From Chaetoderma sp. LZ-2023a (Eukaryota; Mollusca; Caudofoveata; Chaetodermatida; Chaetodermatidae), in NCBI GenBank assembly GCA_034401795.1, contig JAVVLW010001659.1, positions 1 through 64,000 of the forward strand: a DNA stretch of 64,000 bases. Direction: 5' to 3'. The notes beneath the pieces are model-generated. The model ran no database searches. It had not been told where the DNA came from and saw only the letters and a program-made list of their open reading frames with translations. The translations under genes were made by a program, and so were the position numbers. The number at the start of each line of letters is the position of its first letter. The stretch's first letter is position 1. This document shows positions 13,701 through 25,700 of the stretch, piece by piece.

Positions 13701-16700
13701 AGTCATGGCTTTGTTATGAAACTTGTTAGCATTTACATTTTTTGCATATACCTAAATATTGTAAATTTCTGTGTGCCATTTTTCTGTAGATGTAAATAAA
13801 AGTACAAGAAGAAAAGGAAGGAAGTCGACATGTATTACTCCAAAACATGCTACAAAGGAACCAGAGCATGCTGATTTGCTTCGAAAGTCTATACGGAAAT
13901 CATTAGGATCTCTGTCTACAAGTAAAGGGCGACGGTCATTACGAATATGCAGTAGTCCAAAGAGTCCTATTGCTGATAATGAAAGTAAATCTGGCCCTTC
14001 GATTAGTGATGATGGTCGTTCTGTAAGACTCACTCATGATGGCTCTGTTTTAGTGACATCAGCGTCAACGGATGTCTGTGTCAATGACATTCCCTCTCCA
14101 GAGAGGATGCTGCCTGTTCAACGACGTAAATCTGTTCGTAGATCTGTGATATTAACACCACCAAATAGTATTGTAGTTACAGTTGACATTCATGCAATTT
14201 CACCATCGGAAGACACAGTTAAAGACACTGTAGTTAATGACACAGGAAATTCACCGAGAGAGAAGAATGACATAGACAGTAATCACGAAATCTTAACTAC
14301 CAATACATTGTCTGTGCCGAACCATCCGACAGAGACACCTCATACGGCAGTAACGGGGAAAGAAAATGATGCAGTAACCCTGCCATGTTTAGAATCTGTC
14401 ACTACATCTGTAACATCAACAGCAGATATTGTATTAACTACTCCGTGTTCAGAACTGCAGGAGAATGATTTTACACCAGACAGTTTAGACGTGAAAATCC
14501 CGCATATATCACAACCTGGACTGGTGAAAGATAATGAGGAGAAAGTGCAGGCCAGTGAAGCTAGTGTTCACACCCCAGTAAGCAGGCCTCGAAGACATAC
14601 ACGAAGGTATGGTTTAGCTCTAGGTTAGAATTGTCTGCATTCTGAATTCTTTCATGTAGCGCTTTAACGATTAGATGATTTGAATGTTTGCTTAGTAAAT
14701 GTTCATTTACAGGCCAAGAGAAGGCTATTTTTAAAATTTTTACCGCTGAAATTGACTGGCTCAGTTATCGACTAAAATATTCTTGGCCAGCAAATGGGAA
14801 TTTCTCAAGATCACTACAAAGACTGGTTTTGGCCAGCTTAAAAGCATTAAGGCACCGGTACTCCCAGTAGATGGACAACTTTTCCCAAATCCCTGCCGGT
14901 TATCATTCTAAGGTGAACTGAATCTAGGAATTAAACAGTTCAGTTTGGGCTGAGCTACAAACTATTCTAAAAACAACGCTGTAATGGTATTGCTAGTCTG
15001 CTGCTGTGCTCTGTTAACGATAATTTAAAGTGTTATTGCTTTCAAAATTATCAAAATCTGTGTTATATATATAATTTTCTAAATTTTCTAATGTTATCAT
15101 GTGTATATTCTACAGTATGAGCAATCTAGATCAAATTGATAAACATTTACGCTTAGCATTTTAATATTTTCCACTTCAAGATCCGTGTCGCTGGTGGAAC
15201 CATTCATTCAACCACGAACAGATGTTGTCTTCTGGTCAGCCAAGCAAGCGTCATCACGTAAGCGTAAATCATTATGGATGCAGAACCGTAAATCTCCTGT
15301 TCAGGCACGCAGTCCAGAAGAGTGGTATGTGCTTTACAATAAATAGTATTCGTTTTGCTTAGGCTTTAGCAATGGCTTCTAATCAAATTAACTCCAAAAT
15401 ATGAAGTCATGCATCACAAGAAAGCGAAGCCAATTTTCTATACCTTTCTATATTGGTTCTTATGATTTTGTTAAAAAAAATTATAAAATTGGATACACTT
15501 TCCGATGATGTATAACTTCAAAATTTGTAATTATCACAGGATCTGTTTAATGTGCATTGTCTCTTAGTGTAATATTAACTCGGTGCGTGACAGCTATTCC
15601 GCTAGTACTTTACCAGCCTGCAAACATGCTCTAAGCGGTTGATTATGGGGAATCCTGCCGTAATGACATCAATACAGGAAAGGTGTATTAGTCCTTTACT
15701 GGTCAAGAAAATTTAAGTTGACTCCATTTTCAGGCCAAAAGAATATATTTGAGAATTTATCACAGGAGACCGAATGACTGGTTTATGGATCCAGTCATTA
15801 CAGTGGTACATTTTCTAAAATAATCTCATGGCCTTCAATTGGGCATATCTCAAGCCCATTGCATAGATTTTCACAGGACAGATTTTGACTGTTTTTCTTT
15901 GTAACATGTAAGAATGATTTTGACAGTAAAGGATCAAGACTACTTATACCTACTTTTTAAAAAGACGTCAGGATATTGTAATCGCCTCCGTCCATCTGTC
16001 ACGCTATCTCGGAGTATCTCCTCCCAAACCATTGGGTGGAATTCAACCACATTTGGTATGTGGGTTCCCCATATGATTGCGCTTTTCAAGACAATATTTA
16101 TATTTTACCCCCCCCCCCCCTTTTGGGGTCCGGGGTGGGGTCAAAAGTTCAAATATCATAAAAACTGTCCATCACTATCTCCTTCCAAACCGTTAGGTGG
16201 AATTTAACCAAATTATGTATGCGGGTTACCCATATGATTGCACTTTGCAAGACCCCATTTAGATTTGGATCCGGCCACTCAGTCAGGTGATGGGGTCAAA
16301 AGGCCAAATATAAGACTCCATCACACTATCTCATCCGAAACCATTGTGTGGAATTCAAACAAATTTGGTAAGTGGGTTATCCATATAATGTTCGATTGCG
16401 TGACAACATTTATATTAGGCTCTGCCCCCAGGGGTTGGGGAAGGGGGTCAAATGGTCAAGAAATTGATTGTAATGCAACTTCTGCAACCGGTGGTCGGAA
16501 TTCAACCAAATTTGGTAGGTGAGTTACGTATGTGATTTTGGTGTGCAAAAGTACATTTTCATTTGTCTCCTCCACTTGTCTCCACCCCATTTGGTTCAAG
16601 GCAAATTGGTGAATGTAGGGATTTGTGATGACACGTCATCGACTGAACAATCTAGTTATTATGTATAAAAATGTTGCATAGCTATTCAATAACAAGTTCT

Positions 16701-19700
16701 GCGCAGGAGACCAAGACAGGCAAGAATGCCGTCTCACTTGGGGACCAGCATGGCATATGTTGAGTATGAATGCCCAAAGTTGACATACAGGAATCTTAAT
16801 CATGCTTTGACTGGTAGATATAACCTCTTGTCTGTCAGCTCTTGTTACTGCAATGTTACAGGGTGAACATTCTGCTAAACAGTCCAATGATAGAGATGGA
16901 ACGACGACACTCCAAAGTCAAGAGTCCTAAGGGTATGATTGATACAATAAAGCTGTTATTACATGTATATTGAAAAGAGGGATCCGAGATGTAGCTCAAG
17001 GATATGACGTCAATCCATTGCGTCACATGCAGGCTGACGTCACAATCATAATGATGTATTATAACCTCATCATGATGCTCGAAACGGCCTTTCCTTTAAA
17101 CAACTTCTTCTCAAGAACCACTGAGCCGATTTCAATTATATTTGGCAGGAAACATCCTTAGGCCATCAGGATCCAAGTTTGTTCTAACGAAGCCGATCAG
17201 CCAATTGGGACGGTGGCCATCTTGGATTTTGCCAGTCTTTAGAAACGTCTTTAAAAATCTCCGAAACTGCTTGGGGAATTGATGCAAACCTCATTAAATA
17301 TGATCTATGGCAACAGCTGAACAAAGTTTGTTCAAAGAAACTTGATAGATCAATGGTTCGGCAACCATCTTGGTTGACCTAGTTTTAGCGAAAATGACCT
17401 CCAGAACCACTGAAGTGATCAGGCCGAAATTTGGCAGATATGATTAGGGACTAAGGGCCATTAAAGTTTGTTCAAGAGAAGTTGATCCGTCAAAAAACAT
17501 GGCCGCAGTCAGCCAATCAAAATATAGGGTGTTTGGCGGCCATATTGGATTTTTTTATTTGATGGATTTTGAGGCAGAAATTGGTTTTATGGGGTTTTTT
17601 TTTGGTGGCCATCTTGGATCGTTTTCCCGCCAAAAGCTCTCCTACTAAAGCAATGGGAAATTTCAAATGTCTTCTCGAGAACTGCTGGGCCGATTTCAAT
17701 TATATTTGGCAGGAAACATCCTTAGGGCATAGAGATTCAAGTTTGTTCAAACGAAGCCGATCGGCCATTTGGGCCGGCGGCCATCTTGGATTTCAGCCGA
17801 TTTTTAGAAATGTCTAAAAATCTTCGAAACCGTTTGAGGGATTGATTCAGAACTCCTGAAATATCATCTAGGGCAAGCGCTGAACCAAATTCATCTTGGA
17901 TGACCTAGTTATCGCGCAAACGACTTCTCCAGAACCGCTGTAGGTGATTATGATTATGGAATTAAGGGCCATTAAAGTTTGTTCATGGGAAGTTGATCTG
18001 TACAAAAACATGGCCGCCATGGGCCAATCAAAATATAGCATGTTTGGCGGCCATAATGGATTTGTTTTATTTGATGGATTATGGGGCCAAAATTGGTTTT
18101 ATATATACACCTGTGCAAAAGTTAAGCACCAGCAAAAACAATAGAACGTAGAAACATGATGGTACAACTAGGCTGCCATACTTTTTGTCCCCGCGTTAGC
18201 TGACATAATTCCAAGTACGAAATGCACATGCATGCATGACTTCACGCCGCTTGATGTCCGTGCGTGGCGGGAAACAGCACACGTGTTCAGTTATGTAAAA
18301 GTCCAGTTTGAGGTGTAGAACATTACATACAGATTTAGGCGACAAGATTAGGAATTTTGTGTTCATGACCGTGGTTTATTTGTACAGAGAGAATTAGCTC
18401 TTGATTGTGAACCGCTATGGCAAGACGAAGGTTAAGTGATCGTGTGAAATGGCAAATCATAGGCATGCATACCACTGGTATGTCATGCAGAGAGATTGGC
18501 AGACAGCTGAACATTAACCATACTGTAATCAGTCGTTTGATTGCAAAACATGGGCAAACTAACGAGGTGAAGGACAGGCCTAGATCTGGAAGACCGAAGA
18601 AGACTACTGCCCGTGATGATCGAGCCCTAGTACGCCTTGTTAGGAGATCTCCATTCACCAACAGCAGAGTGCTCAGCCAGCAATGGGAAACGCGCAATAG
18701 GGTGTCAATGTCTACCGTCAAAAGGAGACTGTATGCGGCTGGCATGAAAGCTAGGAGACCTGTCAGACGTCCTCTCCTCACTGCACACCACAAAGAGGAG
18801 CGTCTGAGGTGGTGCAACGAAAGAAGACACTGGAACATGAGATCCTGGAGACGGGTACACTGGTCCGATGAAAGTCGGTTCCTGCTTCATGCCACAGATG
18901 GTCGAACTCGTGTATGGAGGTCCAGACGCACGGCGTACGACCAACGTAACATCATGGAAGAAGTTCCATTTGGTGGAGGTTCCGTTATGATATGGGGGTG
19001 CATCTCATTTGATTGTAAGCTGGATCTGTTGACTGTACCTGGAACACTAAATGGACAAAGATATCAAGATTCCATACTAGATAGAGTTGTGGTCCCTCAT
19101 TTTGTAAATCATGCACCTGGAACCCACCCTATATTCATGGATGACAACGCCCGACCACATCATGCTAGAGCTGTGCATGAATACCTCCGCCAGAATGCCA
19201 TCGAAACCCTACCATGGCCAGCAAGGAGCCCTGACATGAACCCTATTGAGCATATCTGGGACATTCTGGGAAACATGGTGAGAAAGAGGGATCCTCCTGT
19301 GCAGAACCTACAGGAATTAACAGACGCACTCCATCTTGAATATCTTGTGGCAACGAATACCACAATGGCGTATCAGTCGGTTGGTGACCAGCATGAGACG
19401 TCGTGTCCAGGCCGTCATCCAGGCACAAGGTGGATATACCCGGTATTAATAATGACAGTCTCAAACTCGTACACAGATGTTAAACTTCGTTTTCAGACAC
19501 CATTAATGACAATCTAGCCACGTGTGTCAACTGTAGGGCAATAGTTGTCAGTTGTGTCAACGTAACCATATTCAGGCCTCGTTTTCAAGTTCAAACAAAA
19601 ACATACAGTGTTTCCCCACCATCATAATCAGCATTCCTCTAGTTGCATTATTACCTCTTGCACTAAGATGGATGGGTACATAAATGTTTATGCTATTGCT

Positions 19701-22700
19701 TTCTTCATAGCACATGAATATACCCTCGCATGTGCGTAAAAATAGGGTGGTGCTTAACTTTTGCACAGGTGTATATGTTTTGGGGTATTCTGATATCAAA
19801 TTTGCAATTTTTGAAACTGTTGGATAAACAGGTTGGCGACCATCTTGGATAACTTTCCCAGTAAAAGCTTCCATACTAGTAAAGCAATGAGAAATTTAAA
19901 ATGTCTTCTCGAGAACTTCTGGGCCGATTTCAATTATATTTGGCAGGAAAAAATCTTAGGGCATGGAAATTTAAGTTTGTTCAAACGAAGCCGATCGGCC
20001 AATTTGGCCGGCGGCTGTCATGGATTTTGGCTGATTTTTAGAAATGTCTTTAAAAAATCTTCGGTGAAACTGTTTGAGCGATTGATTAAAAAATCATAGT
20101 CATAAAATATCATTTATGGCACGAGCTGAACCAAGATTGTTCAAGGGAACTTGATTGGCCAAATGGTTGGGTGGGCATCTTGGACGGCCTGGTTTTCATG
20201 AAAGCGACTTCGTCTCCAGAGCTGCCGAACGGATTGAGCAGAAATTTGGTAGATATGATATTGATGACTAAGGGCCATTAAGGTTTGTTCAAGAGATGTT
20301 GATACATAAAGAAACAGGGCCTCTGTTTTCTTGTTACAAGTCTGCTCAACTCATGAGAGTTCTACTTATTGTTAATGACCATTCTAGTTGAAATGCCTAT
20401 ATGGTCCAGGTGAGCGATATAGGCCCCTTGGGCCTCTTGGTAGAGTACAAAACCGTGAGCGCGTATATGAACTATAGTTGTCATGCTGGTGAATTACACA
20501 CGTACACGCGTGTACATACATACACGCACGCACACACTGGTACAGGTTCCGGTTTAGCGTTAAACACTAGTAAGTGCAGTGTATTGTGCAGACCTGCCAA
20601 CCCCTACGGATTGTCCGTAGTTTGTACTGAAATAGCATCTAAACTACGCATGTACGGGTGGCGTGTGAAAATACGGAAATAAAAATTCTAGGAATCTACT
20701 CCTAGGAATCTGGATATTTGTCAGGCCGGTGTGGTCATTAAATGGTTAGTCGGCCACCTATCTTTTGTTACCATATTTGATGATCCATGCAGCATTCATT
20801 ATTTTACTCTATTTTGTATGTTTTCCACAGATACAGCTCTAGCACCACTGCCTATTGACTTTGAGATTGAAGATGATGTGAATATAGGTATTGCAGCTCC
20901 TGCACCAAGCATGTCATTGTTTAGCGATTTCGTACGGGAGACAAGCACAGAAGATCACAATAACAACACGTCTATAAATACTAGCATTCTAAATTGTACA
21001 GAAAGCGCACTGCCAATGCATGCTGCTGGAGATAACTTTATACACAGTATAGAGAATACGTCGCCCATACAGACTGATCATTGTGGCAGTGAAGCCAGCA
21101 GTATGGAGCCAGTAGTGCAATCAGATGATGCGCCTGTGATAGTTCAAAATAAAGAGGAGTCTAATGATCCGCCTATGCTTGTTGGTAAGTCCACTGTCTC
21201 TGAGCACGATAATGCTGAATATATTTGCCTTGACCTTAGAAAAAGTTTGAAATGTTGAACACCAGTTCAAGTAAGACGGGTTTCTACTCAGAAATTATAG
21301 GACCATAAAATATTGCCTCAGGCTTCCGAATTTGAAGCAATAGCACTCCATGGCAAGGCCACCCAACCCCACCCCATTCCTCCCAGATTTAGGAAATGTT
21401 TTATCAGAAATATGATGAATTAACCTTTTAATCCTCAAATTTATTCAAGAAAATTTCAATTTTCTCATTGAAAATGTCCATTTGCCGACAAAGAGAAGTG
21501 TTTTTGAAGATTTGCCGCTGGAATGACTGGCTCGTTGGTATGACTGGCTCGGTTATCGATTCAGTCATTCCAGTGGTAAATTTTCGAAAATAGTCTTCTC
21601 TTGGTCTACAAATGGACATTTCTCAGGACCACTGCAGAAGCCGTTTTTTGCTGATATGGGTGTTAAAGCGTTAAATAGTACATGAAAATACTGGTTGAAA
21701 GCGAGTTCAGTAGACCTGATGAACTGTATCATCAAATATAATACACAGCATAGTGCGGAAAGACGTTTTAACATGGCATATATTGTCTTAATTATCCCCC
21801 GGTTTTCACGAAAAGTAAGGGATTATGTTTCCGCTTCCATCCATGCGTCGCTCACATACAGGTTTTATGAAACTTCATGGTAAGGTAGCGTAGTAGGGAA
21901 ATGCCTGTTATGTTGCTTCTGACCGCATGTTACCTGTACTTTTGCTTGAAGTTTCATGGCGAAACATCTTGGGAAGGTTGACTACGGTAGTAGGGCAATG
22001 CAGGTTATTTTGTTGGTCAGTGTTCCCCCATGATGGCATCCATCTGTTACCAGGTGTCCGTTCGTTTGTGCAACTTTTGGATTTCTATTTGATAACTACT
22101 TATGCTTGTAATATAATTATTATCCTCATTCATCAGTGCATGCATCCATGCATCTATTCAAACTAGTGGGCTTGTGTCATCCCACTAAGATGGCTACCAT
22201 TATTTTGGTGTAAGTAGGGGCGGGGGGGCGGGGTGGGGGTGAATAACTTCATTTATATCATCTAGTTTCACATACATCTACATGTATTTTTCAGGTGAGG
22301 TGGGTGAACACACAGTGCCCTATTTCCGTGAATTGTTGTTATCAAAAACACGCCGACTAACCAGTCTCTGTGAACATTGGCAAGCAGTCAATGAAGACGG
22401 CAATCATCTCACGGAAGAGGGTAAGCTGGAGGGGACTCAGTCTTCTTAGAAGGCAGCCCTGCAATTAAATTGGTTTATTTTCTGCAGCCAAAATTATCAC
22501 CATTGAAATTACAAGAAGCAGCCAAAAGAAATATGCTTTTATATAAATATATAAATTGCGCCTTGAACTTCAGACAATCACACAGCTAATAAGAATCTGT
22601 AAGTTCTCGTGCTATTTGCGGATTCACCAGCCCAGTAGGCTAGTACAAAGAATGTATATTCTAAAGCTTGTATACATTTATTACATTTAATGGTCTTGAT

Positions 22701-25700
22701 TTTTCAAGACAGTTTAAATTTTGCTGAACGAATATCCATTTCGAGACCAGGAGAGGAGGACCTCTTTAAATTTACTACTGGAGTGATTGGTTCAGTCATC
22801 GAGCCAGTCATTTCAATGGTAAGAGTAAAAATATAGTCTTCTTGGCCTGCAAATGGACCTTTCACAAGATGGCTGCAGAGGCCAGTTTTGGGATAAACTA
22901 ACATACAAATAGTGATATTTTACAGTATATATATACTAGGAAACTGGTACAATTATCAAAAACTGTTGCTGAAAGCTATTGATGGTTTAGAGCAAAATTT
23001 CAAAACATAGCTCTGTTTCATCTGCCCACCGTTTTTAATCACTGATCTTTTGATCCAACATCAGAGTATTTTTTTTACCCCCATTTCCTGCCTACGGTGG
23101 ATAAAAGTTCAACCAGCAGATCTCACAATATTGTGCCACAACATATTCGATAATCTTGACTTTTTGGCTCCAAATCAGTATGGTTTTTCGGGACCCCAAT
23201 GGCATTCTCTTCTCACTTGAATTACGGCACCCGACACACACTAGAACTTGAGTTACGGCACCAGACACTCAGAGTAGCACACACTCATAATTGTGTACTG
23301 GTGTTAAAGGCTAATATAATCATATAGTCATGTACGGCTAGTAGATAATCCCTAGGGCTAGCTGAATAGACTGGCTGCAAGGAGTTAATCTGGGCTAATT
23401 TCAATCCCTGCTTATGTCCATGTATTGCTTCTGAACATCTAGTGAATGAATGTGTGGTTACATCAGTTGTGTAATGCTCACTGTCATAGACGTGTCTTAG
23501 ACCGTGTACTCACTAGAGACTTAATCAGGAATAACGCCATACTGATGTATGGCGTTATTCCTGATTACGTCTCTAGTAAGAACACGGCCTTAGTCTCAAA
23601 TACCAGTATTTAAAGGTCATATTTGGAGAAATCCCTTTTATGTACAATTTTGCAAGCATTTAAGGCATTATTGTATAGTAATTAATAACAAACCAGCTGT
23701 ATGTGTCTAACATTCACCAGATAGCTAATATTAACCCGTGAAGTCGGCGTATGATCGAATACATGAACTTACGTGATGACTTACCTCCCTTGATTTTGAG
23801 CTCTTCATTGTCAATAATGACGTAATAGTGGAACAAGCTATGATACCGTAACGTTGAATACGTTTGGTAGCATTTTCCCGATCAGGCAAAGATAAAAATA
23901 GCTTTTTCAGGTCTTATGCCAATATATTGATTGCTTTTAACCCTAACTAAACAACTGACCATAGAGTCTAACGCGCGCTCTTACTTAACATACATAATAT
24001 AGCCTACATAGTGGAATGACAGTTTTTTGTTGCTGAAATACATGTGCATACATAAAACAGACACACGTAGGTCAGCTAATTCCTTCTTATCGGTCTAAAA
24101 CAAAAATTGTATGAGATCTCAATGCAATCGCTTTAATTCTGACATTTTTGCTGCGGCTATGTAGGCAACATGGTTTACGCCTAGAGGGTGAGTGTAGTTA
24201 GAATCATGCAAAAACGGCAACGGCTACGAAAAACTAATGCGGCAGATTTTTCTCGGTTTTATGTTTCCAGACATGTTTGAGAACACGATTGCTTCAATGG
24301 CGATTTTGGCTCGATAGAAATGTGCGTGAACAAAATTATCCTGTAAATGGCAAGATAATTTAATGTACAAGTATGTGAGTTTTTAAAGCTTAGCATAAAC
24401 TCATCATTTTCGAGACCAACTGTAATTTACTGTTTGTAGGTTTTATCAGAAACCCTTCTGGTTTTACCTAACACGCATAGGCCTGTGTCACTAGTAAGAT
24501 TACAGTTGAATATGCGATGAAAAATAATCGATATTACATGACCCATGACCGTAGCAATGGTTGGACGATGGTGGGGTGGGAGGTGTAGGGGGGGGGGGGG
24601 GCTGCCAGTTGGGGACTCGACAGGCCTGCATATTTTCACGTTTATACAAAGCATATTATTTTAAGAAATTACCGGCGGGCGATAAGCATTCCGTGTGATG
24701 GAAGCACATAAACAGTAGCAGATGAACGAATTCATAGGAAGACTGACGTATCGGTTATCGATCGTCTCGCTTTCAGTTCATGCGGATGTCAATGAAAGCT
24801 TATAGTAAACAAACAATTTTGACAGTCTTCGACGCGTAGGCTATCCAACGGAAATTTGTGCACTGTTAATAAACGTACGTAGGCCTATCTAAATATGACA
24901 ATTTAGTTAATCTTACCCACCTGTTATAAATTATTATTGTCACGTTTTTTGCGCATCTTCACTCATATATGTGCTTTTTCAGTATACACGACAATTGTAC
25001 ACACTCTGGGCCAGCATTTGTCTCTAGTACATAAACCTACAAATTACTACAGTAAAAGCGTGGGAGAGTGAGTGCCGTTATGCGTAAATTTATAAGTTAG
25101 CTACATTACATTCAAAGAAGTGGTAGATATATACCCAGAATTTACCTCCTCGCCCACATACATATAGGATACGTGCGCATGTGTAGGCCTATGTTTAGAA
25201 TGACAGGAAACATAAGTGGCAATGTGTAGGCCCGACCACAGGTATTTTTGGCATCATTTTTGCAACTGAATGCAGTGTTATTTGCTTGTTCAAGTAGGTT
25301 AATGACGTAGCCTATGAGAAGTTCACCACCCACCCCCCCCCCCCCCCACCCCGGGCATTCATTGCTGGCATGATGTATATCCCTAAATGATATTGTAGGC
25401 AATGCTTGTTAAAATTGATGTTTTAGATTGTCACTTTAAACTTAACAAATCAATTGATTACGATACCTTAGGCAAATTCACAGATTCGGATCTACCAGTT
25501 GACTGCATTTGGTTTGTGTGTGTGTGTGTGTGTGTGCGCATGCTTACGAGGAGGAGGGGTGGGGGGGGGAATAGGGATACATCTGGAAAATCATAACAGA
25601 TTCTGCTGAATTATAGGTGCAGTTTGGATACAAAATAGATATGTTGTTTATCAAATGGAATGCAGGAAATGAGTTCGCATAGCATCAGAATTTTCAGGGA

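Larger units (their letters stand above)
16933..20830 (+). other. intron 5 with Tc1 nested in an older dispersed repeat
   Basis: GTATGA...TCCACAG. 17060-18105 and 19776-20445 are two halves of one dispersed repeat, recognisable by GCCATCTTGGAT, GGCCGATTTCAATTATATTTG and the tail GGCCCCTTGGGCCTCTTG. The Tc1 element interrupts it. The repeat itself contains two internal subunits (17080-17560 and 17660-18105). Confidence 0.75.

Noticed and set aside
13752..14033. - strand open frame of 93 codons
   Set aside because: Antisense shadow of HURP exon 3.
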